DNA of 64,000 nt from Pseudoalteromonas luteoviolacea (GTDB lineage: Bacteria > Pseudomonadota > Gammaproteobacteria > Enterobacterales > Alteromonadaceae), in NCBI RefSeq assembly GCF_001750165.1, contig NZ_CP015411.1, forward strand, positions 3,506,001-3,570,000. The letters run 5' to 3'. The stretch's first letter is position 1. Every line of letters starts with the position of its first letter. Below, piece by piece: positions 44,553-53,903 of the stretch. The notes under the pieces are model-generated. The model saw nothing but the letters and a program-made list of their open reading frames with translations. It had not been told where the DNA came from and did no database searches. Made by a program: the position numbers and the translations under genes.

Positions 44553-45899
44553 ATGATAAATGCACAGAATAAATGCATTGCCGTTGACATTTCACTCTCT
44601 ACAGTTGAAGTTTTCGAGAAGATTTCAACACAACAATACGCTATTCTTCTAGATTCCAGTGACGCCATACATGAAAATAGTCGTTTCGATATTATTAGTT
44701 ATGCTCCAGCGCACGTACTAGAAGCCAAAAACGGACATGTTTTTTTAGATGGTCTCATTCAACAAAACAGTGTTTTCAACATTTTACATCAAGAATTAGA
44801 AAAACTGTGTACTTCACGACATGAGAATGTTCCCTTCTGTGGTGGTTGGCTTGGTTACTTTGGCTATGACTTAGGTCGTTACATTGAATCAATACCACAA
44901 AATGCAGTCTCAGACATTCCGTTACCAGATACGGTTGTTGGGTTGTATCTAGATGCCTTGATTTATGATAACCAACACGGCCAGTGGTACTATGTCTCCC
45001 AACCCCGTGTTGATCGCCTTGACGACTACCTCCAACTCATTGAACGAACAAATACAGAATCACACCGGTTTGAGTTGCAAAGCGACTGGCAATCCAACAT
45101 GACTGAACAGGAATACCGAGCTAAGTTTCAGCGAATTCAGGATTACCTACTCAGCGGAGATTGCTACCAAATTAATTTAGCGCAGCGCTTTAGTGCCAAT
45201 TATCAAGGCTCTACTTGGGCTGCTTACAAAAAACTAAGACAACAAAATCAAGCTCCATTTTCTGCTTATTATAATTTAGGTAATGACACAGCAATTGTTT
45301 CAGTTTCACCGGAGCGCTTTATATCTGTTCGCCAAAGACAAGTTGAAACCAAACCAATTAAGGGCACATTGCCGCGTCTAGTCGATATAAATGACGACAA
45401 ACAGCAAGCTCAAATACTACAAAATAGCACTAAAGACCGCGCCGAAAATGTCATGATTGTAGACTTATTACGCAACGACCTCGGTAAGGTAGCTGAACCT
45501 GGCTCTGTCTCTGTTCCAAAGCTATTCGCAATAGAAAGCTTTCCTGCGGTGCATCATCTAGTGAGTACTGTTACCAGTGAGTTAGCCAAGGGAAAAAGTG
45601 CCGTAGACCAATTGGAAGCTGCATTTCCAGGCGGCTCAATCACTGGCGCACCAAAAATAAGAGCAATGGAAATCATAGAAGAGCTTGAACCACATCGCAG
45701 AAGTGCGTACTGTGGCTCTATGGGCTATCTTAGCGCTTGCGGCGACATGGATACCTCTATCACGATTCGTACATTGGTGTGCGAAAGTAACCGTATTCAT
45801 TGTTGGGCTGGCGGTGGTATTGTTGCTGACTCGCAAGTAGACGCTGAATATCAAGAAACTTACCACAAGGTCAACAAGATTTTACCCATACTACAATGA
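44553..45899 (+). CDS. pabB: Aminodeoxychorismate synthase component I
   Basis: The 448-residue protein has the chorismate-utilising signatures GDCYQINLAQRF, VSPERFISVRQ and the catalytic FPGGSITGAPKIRAMEIIEE. With PabA it makes 4-amino-4-deoxychorismate for folate. Its TGA overlaps the ATG of the Nudix gene, so they are coupled. Confidence 0.94.
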   Translation: MINAQNKCIAVDISLSTVEVFEKISTQQYAILLDSSDAIHENSRFDIISYAPAHVLEAKNGHVFLDGLIQQNSVFNILHQELEKLCTSRHENVPFCGGWLGYFGYDLGRYIESIPQNAVSDIPLPDTVVGLYLDALIYDNQHGQWYYVSQPRVDRLDDYLQLIERTNTESHRFELQSDWQSNMTEQEYRAKFQRIQDYLLSGDCYQINLAQRFSANYQGSTWAAYKKLRQQNQAPFSAYYNLGNDTAIVSVSPERFISVRQRQVETKPIKGTLPRLVDINDDKQQAQILQNSTKDRAENVMIVDLLRNDLGKVAEPGSVSVPKLFAIESFPAVHHLVSTVTSELAKGKSAVDQLEAAFPGGSITGAPKIRAMEIIEELEPHRRSAYCGSMGYLSACGDMDTSITIRTLVCESNRIHCWAGGGIVADSQVDAEYQETYHKVNKILPILQ

Positions 45900-46453
45900 A
45901 GCTTGAACACGTAATCAGTCGTTTTAGACTCTCTCGACTTTCTACTTCCCGCTGTGTAACACAGGGAGTAGAAAGTGCAGTATTGGTTCCACTCATTGAT
46001 AAAGATAATTGCGCGCACATATTACTGTGTAAACGACACGCCAAATTACGGTCACATCCGAGCCAAATATGTTTTCCTGGTGGAAAAGTGGAACACAGTG
46101 ATAACTCAGCAGTTGACACAGCTTTGAGAGAAACCTTTGAAGAAATCAGCTTAAGTCGCAGCCACATTAGTGCGCTGGGCCAACTTCCAATCCACAACAC
46201 CTTGAGCGGATTTCATATTACCCCCGTTGTTGCAAGAGTTCAGAAATGCGCTACTTGGGAACATCAAAGTAATGAAGTAGAAAGTGTATTTACCCTACCT
46301 TTAAGTGCCCTTATGGACCCTAATCAATGGCAAAGCCAACCCTGTCGATATCGTGGCAAGCCCATAAGCATCAATGGGTTCATGACTCCTCATGGTCTGT
46401 TGTGGGGCGCGACAGCGAGCATTATAAAAAAATTAACCAGCACACTTTCTTAA
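45896..46453 (+). CDS. Nudix CoA pyrophosphatase (NudL-like)
   Basis: The 185-residue protein has SQICFPGGKVE and ALRETFEEISL, the CoA-type Nudix box. It probably hydrolyses CoA or related dinucleotides, like E. coli NudL. It is coupled to pabB by an ATGA overlap. Confidence 0.88.
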   Translation: MKLEHVISRFRLSRLSTSRCVTQGVESAVLVPLIDKDNCAHILLCKRHAKLRSHPSQICFPGGKVEHSDNSAVDTALRETFEEISLSRSHISALGQLPIHNTLSGFHITPVVARVQKCATWEHQSNEVESVFTLPLSALMDPNQWQSQPCRYRGKPISINGFMTPHGLLWGATASIIKKLTSTLS

Positions 46454-46553
46454 TCTCATTACATTTGTCAATTTTCCATCCAATAACGGGTTACTTCTGC
46501 AATAATTAACGTTATTATGTGCGCCCGTTCAGAGGCAATGATGAGTAAATTTT

Positions 46554-47930
46554 ATGATTAGTGCATTCGATATGTTTAGCATCGGTATTGGGCCATCGTC
46601 TTCCCATACTGTTGGTCCAATGCGCGCTTCGCGTCTTTTTGTCAAAGACTTACAAGATAGTAAGTTAATTGATGACGTCACTTCTGTAAAAGTTGAACTG
46701 TTTGGCTCCCTTGGACAAACAGGTATTGGTCATGGTTCAGGCAAAGCCGTGATCTTAGGCCTTGCTGGTCACGATCCTGAAACGATCGATGCTGACCTTG
46801 TTCCCGAAATACTCGAAAAAATTGAACAAGAACAAGTCATATACCTTGATCAGCAGCACAAAGCTGATTTCCCTAAACAAGGTGCGGTTGTTTTTCATCG
46901 TCGTAAAACATTACCTAAGCACTCCAATGCCATGGAAATTCAAGCTTATAATGGTGATGATCTAATACACAGCCAAATTTATTATTCGATCGGTGGCGGC
47001 TTTATTGTAACCGACCAGGATTTTGAAGCTGAAAAACAAGCTGCGATTGACGTACGAGAACAAAACCCAGCACCTTACCTATTCGATACCGCAGAAGAAC
47101 TACTGCAAATTTGTAAAGAAACAGGATTAAGTGTTTCTGCATTAATGATGGCAAACGAAAAAACACTGCGCAGTGAAACGGAGATCAAAGAAGAACTCTT
47201 TAATATCTGGCTAGTGATGAAAGCGTGTATCGAGCGTGGCATGCGCACTGAAGGGATCCTACCAGGTGGTTTGAAGGTAAAACGTCGAGCACCTAGCTTA
47301 TATTTAAAATTAAATGTAGAAAATAGTAACGACCCGCTTCGCGCTATGGACTGGGTGGATCTGTTTGCACTAGCAGTCAATGAAGAAAATGCTGCTGGCG
47401 GTCGTGTCGTGACCGCTCCTACCAATGGTGCGGCAGGTATTTTGCCTTCTGTACTGATGTACTATCACACATTTATTAAAGAAGTCGATGTTGAAATTGC
47501 AACTAAGTACTTACTAACAGCAGCTGCTATTGGCATTCTGTATAAAAAGAATGCGTCTATTTCGGGAGCTGAAGTAGGTTGCCAAGGTGAAGTCGGCGTT
47601 GCGTGTTCCATGGCAGCAGGCGCATTAACTGAAATTATGGGTGGTAACGTCGTCCATGTTGAAAATGCTGCAGAGATTGGAATGGAGCACAACCTTGGAC
47701 TTACCTGTGACCCAGTTGGTGGGTTAGTGCAGGTACCATGTATAGAACGAAATGCAATGGGAGCTGTCAAAGCAATTAATGCATCAAGGCTTGCATTAAG
47801 AGGCACCGGTGAACAAAAAGTATCACTCGATAAAGTCATAAAGACCATGCTCGACACTGGTAATGACATGAAAACCAAATACAAAGAGACAGCCCGTGGC
47901 GGTCTCGCAGTAAATATTATCGAGTGTTAA
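46554..47930 (+). CDS. sdaA: L-serine dehydratase (ammonia-lyase), iron–sulfur type
   Basis: The 458-residue protein begins MISAFDMFSIGIGPSSSHTV and contains GAEVGCQGEVGVACSMAAGAL and GLVQVPCIERNAMG with the cluster cysteines. It deaminates serine to pyruvate with a [4Fe-4S] cluster. Full length for SdaA/SdaB. Confidence 0.95.
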   Translation: MISAFDMFSIGIGPSSSHTVGPMRASRLFVKDLQDSKLIDDVTSVKVELFGSLGQTGIGHGSGKAVILGLAGHDPETIDADLVPEILEKIEQEQVIYLDQQHKADFPKQGAVVFHRRKTLPKHSNAMEIQAYNGDDLIHSQIYYSIGGGFIVTDQDFEAEKQAAIDVREQNPAPYLFDTAEELLQICKETGLSVSALMMANEKTLRSETEIKEELFNIWLVMKACIERGMRTEGILPGGLKVKRRAPSLYLKLNVENSNDPLRAMDWVDLFALAVNEENAAGGRVVTAPTNGAAGILPSVLMYYHTFIKEVDVEIATKYLLTAAAIGILYKKNASISGAEVGCQGEVGVACSMAAGALTEIMGGNVVHVENAAEIGMEHNLGLTCDPVGGLVQVPCIERNAMGAVKAINASRLALRGTGEQKVSLDKVIKTMLDTGNDMKTKYKETARGGLAVNIIEC

Positions 47931-47932
47931 AA

Positions 47933-47961
47933 CAAAAAAACCCAACGAATGTTGGGTTTTC
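47933..47961. terminator. Bidirectional terminator between sdaA and cysB
   Basis: ACCCAAC-GAAT-GTTGGGT with A and T runs on either side. Confidence 0.87.
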
Positions 47962-47985
47962 TATTTTAACGATGTAAAACAGTTT

Positions 47986-48963
47986 TTACTTTACAGGCAG
48001 TGTCACTTTTGAGAATAGCGCATCGACATCGTCTTGATTTCTCATCAAGCTCGCTTTCTCAACCACATCTTTAGTTAAATGTGGAGCGAATCGCTCAATA
48101 AAGTCATACATATAGCCACGTAAGAAACTGCCCTTTCTAAAACCTATTTTAGTCGTACTTGCCTCAAACAAGTGGCTCGCATCAATACATACCAAGTCTT
48201 TGTCAGCGATATCATCAACCGCCATCGTCGCCAAAACACCTACACCCAAACCTAATCTGACATACGTTTTAATAACATCAGCATCTGTCGCGGTAAACAC
48301 AATATGTGGCTCAAGGCCATGTGCATTGAACGCTTTGTCCAATTCTGAACGTCCAGTAAAGCCAAAAACGTAAGTGATTAACGGGTATTTCGCTACATCT
48401 TGAACAGTAATGTTCTTGCCTAACTGTGCTAGAGGATGATCCTTAGTGACCACTATACTTCTGTTCCAGTGATAGCAAGGTAACATGATCAAGTCACCAT
48501 ATAAATGAAGCGCCTCAGTTGCAATCGCAAAATCAGCATCCCCTCTAGCCGCAGCATCAGAAATTTGCTGAGGCGTACCTTGGTGCATATGTAGAGATAC
48601 AGCGGGGTATTTTTGCATAAACCCTTGAATAACTGGCGGCAAAGCATATCGCGCTTGTGTGTGCGTGGTAGCTATATTCAACTTACCTTGATCAGGTAAG
48701 GTGTGTTCATTTGCAACCGCTTTAATCCCTTCCACTTTTGAAAGGATTTCTCTTGCGATGTTAATTATCTCATTACCAGCACTGGTGACATGTGTTAGGT
48801 GCTTACCACTGCGACCAAATATCTGCACACCCAATTCATCTTCTAGCATACGTACTTGTTTTGAAATACCTGGCTGAGAGGTATACAAACTCTCAGCAGT
48901 AGCAGATACATTCAAATTATGATTAAGTACTTCAACTATGTATTTCAATTGTTGTAGTTTCAT
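47986..48963 (-). CDS. cysB: CysB-family LysR regulator of sulfur assimilation
   Basis: The 325-residue protein (E. coli CysB: 324) begins MKLQQLKYIVEVLNHNLNVS with the winged HTH (TSQPGISKQVRMLEDELG) and a co-inducer domain with TTHTQARYALPPVI, the N-acetylserine/thiosulfate site region of CysB. It activates cysteine biosynthesis genes. Confidence 0.93.
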   Translation of the reverse strand: MKLQQLKYIVEVLNHNLNVSATAESLYTSQPGISKQVRMLEDELGVQIFGRSGKHLTHVTSAGNEIINIAREILSKVEGIKAVANEHTLPDQGKLNIATTHTQARYALPPVIQGFMQKYPAVSLHMHQGTPQQISDAAARGDADFAIATEALHLYGDLIMLPCYHWNRSIVVTKDHPLAQLGKNITVQDVAKYPLITYVFGFTGRSELDKAFNAHGLEPHIVFTATDADVIKTYVRLGLGVGVLATMAVDDIADKDLVCIDASHLFEASTTKIGFRKGSFLRGYMYDFIERFAPHLTKDVVEKASLMRNQDDVDALFSKVTLPVK

Positions 48964-49242
48964 AACATTGTTTATTTTTTTAGTTGTTATCCAATAAAAG
49001 ACTTGGTTTACGCTGAACGCCGAGTCGGATCTTTTGTAAGACTAGCATAGTTATTGATAGCCTGATAGTAATTGTAACATTTACGCAATCATATAAGAAA
49101 AACGAATTAGAAACGTCTATACTGAAAAATGGTGTATTCAAATTCATTTACATACACCTTGTTATTAAAACTATCCAATATACAATTGTTTGATGTAATA
49201 TAAAAAATTATCGCCTTGGGTAGTTTTCGTAGAGAATCGGGT

Positions 49243-50004
49243 ATGTTTGTTTACATAATAGTATTGTTGATTGTTGCTTTGGTTATAATTGCGGTGTGGG
49301 TTAGTGCAATTCAACAGCACAAAGAAAAACAAGAAGCAGAAAGACGCAAAGAGCTAGCAAAACAAAAACGCATCATTGAAGAGTCAGAAGATGTTCTAGT
49401 CAATAGTGCCAATATACCTATGTCTGGAGCAATGCTTCAGGTCATCCAAAAAAGAGTACATAATGCACTGGCGACTATGGTTGAACTCTCACCTACTTCT
49501 CGAGAGTTAAAAAACCGTCTTCATGAATCAACCGAACGGATGAACTCTGAACCAGCTAACCTCAGTGACAGTGACAATGTTGCTTTACCTGACAACGATA
49601 AACAACTAATAGCCCTTGTACAAGGCATCAAAAAACTTCGTCAACTCCTGCGTTCAGAGCACAGCAAAGGAAAAGTTGATACACAAGTTTTCGTCAAAGA
49701 AGATCGTCGATTAGAAAAAATTCAGTTAAGGATCAATGTAGAGAGCCAAATCAAACGTGGCCTATCTGCTAAAACAGCGAATATGGTAGGCTCCGCAAGA
49801 CAATATTTCGAAAAAGCTTACGCAACAATTATGGCGGTAACGTACAGCGACGAATACGTTACAGAAAAGAAAAATCAACTGGAAAGCTACTTGAACGAAA
49901 TCAGCACCGAGCTTAAGGCGTCTAATGCATCAGCAGTTAAGAAAAAAGCAGAAAAAGAAAAGGACGATTTAGACGTCCTTTTCGCACCAAAAAAGAAGTG
50001 GTGA
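49243..50004 (+). CDS. Single-pass membrane protein with coiled coil, unknown function
   Basis: The 253-residue protein starts MFVYIIVLLIVALVIIAVWV (one membrane helix, residues 1–22), followed by a charged coiled coil (HKEKQEAERRKELAKQKRII) and a helical domain, with a basic C-terminus LFAPKKKW. No family is recognised with confidence. Its stop and that of the convergent purine permease are adjacent, without a terminator. Confidence 0.7.
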   Translation: MFVYIIVLLIVALVIIAVWVSAIQQHKEKQEAERRKELAKQKRIIEESEDVLVNSANIPMSGAMLQVIQKRVHNALATMVELSPTSRELKNRLHESTERMNSEPANLSDSDNVALPDNDKQLIALVQGIKKLRQLLRSEHSKGKVDTQVFVKEDRRLEKIQLRINVESQIKRGLSAKTANMVGSARQYFEKAYATIMAVTYSDEYVTEKKNQLESYLNEISTELKASNASAVKKKAEKEKDDLDVLFAPKKKW

Positions 50005-51294
50005 TCAGCTGATTGCAAATTTCACAATGAATAATATCGTCAGTACCCAAACACTGATTGATATCTCTTCTTTTTTATTGCATGCCAATTTAACCGCGGT
50101 ATAAGCGATAAACCCTAACGCAATACCATGTGCTATTGAAAATGTGAGTGGTGTCATTAATAGAACAACACTCACAGGAATTGCGTCTGTCATATCATCC
50201 CAATTTACCAACTTCAAATTTTGTAACATGAGCACAGATACATAGAGGATTGCACCAGCAGTGGCATATGCTGGAACCATCTTGGCCAAAGGTGCAAAAA
50301 ACATCATAAGCAAAAAGCAGCAACCAACTACAACCGCAGTTAGCCCTGTACGTCCACCAACTGAAACGCCTGACACCGACTCAATATATGAGGTCGTAGT
50401 AGATGTCCCTAAGAACGACCCTGCTACTGTGGCTGAACTATCTGCTGATAGTGCTCGACCCAATCTAGGCATATTCCCTTTATCGTCTGCAATGCCCGCT
50501 TTTTGAGTCACAGCCACCAATGTGCCACTGGTATCGAACAGATCAACAAATAGAAATGCGAATACCACACTCAACATCGATATTTCTAGAGCGCCTACTA
50601 TGTCTAGCTGACCAAATGTTGGTTCAATACTGGGAGGCGCAGAAACAATCCCCTGATACTCAACTAAACCCAATGCCCAAGCAATTACCGTGACCAACAA
50701 TATGCTGATCAAAACCCCGCTTTTCCATTCTCTATACATCAGTGCGGTAATTACAAATAAACTAAAAATTGCCAGTAGAGGGCCTGGGCTGGTGATATCG
50801 CCTAACTGTACAAGTGTTGCAGGACTTGCCACGATTATGCCTGCATTTTTTAGCGCTATCAGCGCCAAAAATGCACCTATACCGGTTGCAATAGCACGCT
50901 TCAACACTACAGGAATAGCTTGTATGACCCACTCTCTCACTTTAAAGAGGCTTAACAATAAAAATAAACACCCAGATAAAAACACTGCTCCAAGCGCTGT
51001 CTGCCAACTATGGCCCATACCTAAAACAACTCCATAGGTAAAAAAAGCGTTTAAGCCCATACCTGGCGCTAAGGCAAGCGGATAGTTAGCGATAAAGCCC
51101 ATGATAAAACAACCGATTGCGGCAGCTAGACAAGTTGCTACAAATGCTGCGCCGTGATCTATTCCGGCTTCAGCGAGCATTGCTGGGTTAACAAATACAA
51201 TATAAACCATGGTGATAAACGTTGTGAGTCCCGCTACAACTTCGGTTTTTACATCCGTGTGTAGCGACTTGAGCGAAAATAATTTTTCTAGCAT
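50005..51294 (-). CDS. NCS2-family purine permease (AzgA/GhxP-like)
   Basis: The 429-residue protein has about 12–14 membrane segments and the AzgA signatures FVNPAMLAEAGIDHGAAFVA, NYPLALAPGMGLNAFFTY and SFLGTSTTTSYIES. It imports adenine, guanine or hypoxanthine by proton symport. The particular substrate is not clear. Confidence 0.9.
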   Translation of the reverse strand: MLEKLFSLKSLHTDVKTEVVAGLTTFITMVYIVFVNPAMLAEAGIDHGAAFVATCLAAAIGCFIMGFIANYPLALAPGMGLNAFFTYGVVLGMGHSWQTALGAVFLSGCLFLLLSLFKVREWVIQAIPVVLKRAIATGIGAFLALIALKNAGIIVASPATLVQLGDITSPGPLLAIFSLFVITALMYREWKSGVLISILLVTVIAWALGLVEYQGIVSAPPSIEPTFGQLDIVGALEISMLSVVFAFLFVDLFDTSGTLVAVTQKAGIADDKGNMPRLGRALSADSSATVAGSFLGTSTTTSYIESVSGVSVGGRTGLTAVVVGCCFLLMMFFAPLAKMVPAYATAGAILYVSVLMLQNLKLVNWDDMTDAIPVSVVLLMTPLTFSIAHGIALGFIAYTAVKLACNKKEEISISVWVLTILFIVKFAIS

Positions 51295-51413
51295 GTCTTT
51301 GTATTTTAAATGGAAACGAGGGCCGCGATTTTACCATAAATCATGACCTTTAACGGACAAATATAGTAAAAATCGGCTACAATGAAGACTAAGTTGTAAT
51401 AAGTGAAGTGAGT

Positions 51414-51869
51414 ATGAAAAGCAATCTATCAACAAAAGCGCACAGTGGTGACCTAGAGCAACAACTACTCAATGTGCTCGAGTTTGTGACTCAAGAGCCA
51501 GACCCTAAACACAGCTGGCCAGCAGCACAAGAGCCCGAGCAAGCTTATAAAAAAGGCCTTTATTACATCAAAGAAAAACAATATCCACTGGCTGCAAAGT
51601 GGATGAGACTCGCTGCTATGTCTGGAGATAATAAAGCCCAATTCTATTTAGGCCTGCTTTTTATTAAAGGGCAAGGAGTTCCTAAAAGTGTATTCCACGG
51701 TGTCGCATGGTTAAGCCTTGCTCAAAGCCAAGGTAATAATGCCGCGCAAAGCACGCTAAATGAAGTTCGTCCGCATCTAACAACAAAGCGTTATATAGAT
51801 GCCCAGTGTTATGCAGCGACATTATTTGAACAAATACATCAGCAAATGCATTTTGGAGTGCATGAATAA
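51414..51869 (+). CDS. Sel1-repeat (TPR-like) protein
   Basis: The 151-residue protein has two Sel1-like units (AAKWMRLAAMSGDNKAQFYL and GVAWLSLAQSQGNNAAQ). No signal peptide is seen. Such repeats mediate protein contacts. Function unknown. Confidence 0.75.
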   Translation: MKSNLSTKAHSGDLEQQLLNVLEFVTQEPDPKHSWPAAQEPEQAYKKGLYYIKEKQYPLAAKWMRLAAMSGDNKAQFYLGLLFIKGQGVPKSVFHGVAWLSLAQSQGNNAAQSTLNEVRPHLTTKRYIDAQCYAATLFEQIHQQMHFGVHE

Positions 51870-51928
51870 TCTAACGGTGATCTTCCGATTGAAAAAAGAA
51901 CAAAAAATCATCAAATAAAACTTGATTA

Positions 51929-51979
51929 AAACCACTGTATGAAATACTGTATATACACTGTATAAAGAATCAGTGGTTT
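51929..51979. promoter_or_regulatory. Triple ACTGTAT repeats within a 9-bp inverted repeat (SOS-like promoter)
   Basis: ACTGTAT occurs three times at 12- and 11-bp steps, and the block is enclosed by AAACCACTG and CAGTGGTTT. LexA half-sites are CTGT, but no full CTGT-N8-ACAG site is present. It lies directly upstream of the SulA-like gene. Confidence 0.45.
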
Positions 51980-51983
51980 AATT

Positions 51984-52409
51984 ATGTTGCACATATCAAC
52001 GAACCTTAACGCACAGCAAAAAAACATTAATCAATATGATTGTTTTAATGTTTTGGACGCGGACGATGAACAAAGCACCAATGATATGCTATTAAAAATT
52101 TTATACCGATGTAATGCTATCGCTGGCTGGACACTATTGATTGTACCCGACCATGCAATCAATAAAACGATGCTAGACAGCAATGGGATAGATATAAATA
52201 AGCTACTAGTGCTCAAACAGAAGGATCTGATAAACTTGGAGCATACTTTGGATCGCGCTTTGTCTAATGGTAATTTTGCAGCTGTAATTACATGGCCAGG
52301 AGTTTTATCACAAAAGCAAATTGAGCATAGAAGTCTTAACTGCTCAAAAACAGCTTTGTATTGCTTTAAAAGCGACGCAAATTTACCGATGTCGAAACTT
52401 GCGCACTAA
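51984..52409 (+). CDS. SulA-like cell division inhibitor
   Basis: The 141-residue protein matches SulA in length and in the segments AGWTLLIVPDHAINKTMLDS and ALSNGNFAAVITWPG. SulA binds FtsZ during SOS. Similarity is weak, so it may also be a RecA-like/SulA-fold protein of unknown role. The upstream ACTGTAT repeats support DNA-damage control. ychJ follows 15 bp downstream. Confidence 0.7.
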   Translation: MLHISTNLNAQQKNINQYDCFNVLDADDEQSTNDMLLKILYRCNAIAGWTLLIVPDHAINKTMLDSNGIDINKLLVLKQKDLINLEHTLDRALSNGNFAAVITWPGVLSQKQIEHRSLNCSKTALYCFKSDANLPMSKLAH

Positions 52410-52424
52410 CCATATAGGTCATTT

Positions 52425-52880
52425 ATGTGTTTTTGTGGTAACACACAAACCTTTGAGCAATGTTGTAAGCCCTTTATTACAGGTCAAACAACCCCCATAA
52501 ACTCAGAGCAGTTAATGCGCTCTCGTTTTAGTGCATATTGCACTCAAGAAGGCCAATATATTTTAGATACCTATGCGTCACAAACCCGAAGTGACCATAC
52601 AGTTGAAGATATATTGGTATTCGCCAAACAGGTATCATTTATCAATTTAGACGTGATTGATACAGATGAAAATACAGAGTATCAATATGTAGAATTTAAA
52701 GCATATTATATAGAAGGTACACAACTTAGTGCCTTGCACGAGCGCTCAAGGTTTATTAAAGAAGGTGATCAGTGGCTATACCTCGATGGTGAGCTTTACC
52801 CTACTGAAAGCAAAAAAGTAAGCCGTAACGATCCTTGTCCGTGCTTAAGTGGGAAAAAGTTTAAGAAGTGTCACGGGTAA
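52425..52880 (+). CDS. ychJ: YchJ-family protein with two SEC-C motifs
   Basis: The 151-residue protein begins MCFCGNTQTFEQCCKPFI and ends SRNDPCPCLSGKKFKKCHG; both are zinc-binding SEC-C motifs. The centre matches YchJ (UPF0225). Function is not established. It is probably in one operon with the SulA-like gene. Confidence 0.9.
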   Translation: MCFCGNTQTFEQCCKPFITGQTTPINSEQLMRSRFSAYCTQEGQYILDTYASQTRSDHTVEDILVFAKQVSFINLDVIDTDENTEYQYVEFKAYYIEGTQLSALHERSRFIKEGDQWLYLDGELYPTESKKVSRNDPCPCLSGKKFKKCHG

Positions 52881-52939
52881 CAAATAAATCTGGGTAGCTC
52901 AATTTAAACCTAATCAAGCTGCCTAGGTATTTGGATAGC

Positions 52940-53461
52940 TTATACGGCAACATTAAGTTGAGACTGCATTTCTCCACTTGAAAGTTGGTCGTAAAATGCC
53001 ACTGCATCAATCTCTTTGTCTTTTACATCAACTTCAGGATGTTTTTGGCGATACAATTTCGCTCTTACTGCGGGTTCCAAATTCTCTACGATATGCAAGG
53101 GAATATGTAACTTATCATCACGAATATGAAATGGTTCTGGATCTAGACATTCGTTTAGCTTGATATCTTCCAACCCACCATCTTTAACAAAATATCGATT
53201 GTACTGCCCAATCGAGAAATCAAATTTTTCTGGCGCAAGAGGCTGTTTAGGGCCGACTTGAAGTGCTTTGCGTAATGACTCTTCTGATTTATCTACCTCA
53301 TCAACCGCACTGCGAGGTAAATCAAACTGGCTAAAATCCAATACATCTTGAGATAATGCAGACAACAGTAACGCAAAGTCACCTCTTCTCGATTCATGAA
53401 CACTCATACTCAACGCATTACCGAGTTGAGCCTCTTTGAGTAACAATTGTTCTATCTGCAT
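52940..53461 (-). CDS. Conserved hypothetical protein
   Basis: The 173-residue protein starts MQIEQLLLKEAQLGNALSMS and has HESRRGDFALLLSALSQDV. It may belong to the VC2046/SO_2500 family of Alteromonadales and Vibrio, but this is from memory only. No signal or membrane segment. It is divergent from the tRNA cluster. Confidence 0.65.
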   Translation of the reverse strand: MQIEQLLLKEAQLGNALSMSVHESRRGDFALLLSALSQDVLDFSQFDLPRSAVDEVDKSEESLRKALQVGPKQPLAPEKFDFSIGQYNRYFVKDGGLEDIKLNECLDPEPFHIRDDKLHIPLHIVENLEPAVRAKLYRQKHPEVDVKDKEIDAVAFYDQLSSGEMQSQLNVAV

Positions 53462-53573
53462 GGATTTTCGCCAAAAAATTCTAAATTCAAAAATTTATCG
53501 GCATTTTTTGAAAAAACTTTAGGACATTTCTTTACTTCGTCAAAAACTTTGTTATTATCAGCGCCGTTGTTGA

Positions 53574-53658
53574 GGAGGGGTTCCCGAGCGGCCAAAGGGA
53601 TCAGACTGTAAATCTGACGGCTCAGCCTTCGCTGGTTCGAATCCAGCTCCCTCCACCA
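53574..53658 (+). tRNA. tRNA-Tyr (GUA), copy 1
   Basis: 85 nt with acceptor GGAGGGG/TCCCTCC, anticodon GTA in ACTGTAAATC, long variable arm and encoded CCA. Confidence 0.97.
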
Positions 53659-53677
53659 TCAACGACAAAGTACAATT

Positions 53678-53762
53678 GGAGGGGTTCCCGAGTGGCCAAA
53701 GGGATCAGACTGTAAATCTGACGGCTCAGCCTTCGCTGGTTCGAATCCAGCTCCCTCCACCA
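53678..53762 (+). tRNA. tRNA-Tyr (GUA), copy 2
   Basis: Same as copy 1 except GAGTGGCC instead of GAGCGGCC in the D arm. It follows 19 bp downstream with encoded CCA. Confidence 0.97.
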
Positions 53763-53786
53763 CTTTGTACTTCTAAAATCTGTTAT

Positions 53787-53871
53787 GGAGGGGTTCCCGA
53801 GCGGCCAAAGGGATCAGACTGTAAATCTGACGGCTCAGCCTTCGCTGGTTCGAATCCAGCTCCCTCCACCA
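53787..53871 (+). tRNA. tRNA-Tyr (GUA), copy 3
   Basis: Identical to copy 1; 24 bp after copy 2. Confidence 0.97.
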
Positions 53872-53903
53872 CTTCTTTTACTTTTCAATATTTTAATCTC
53901 TAT

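Noticed and set aside
51951..51960. A classical LexA box upstream of the SulA-like gene.
   Set aside because: CTGT-N8-ACAG is not present; only CTGT half-sites and a TGTATATACA core.
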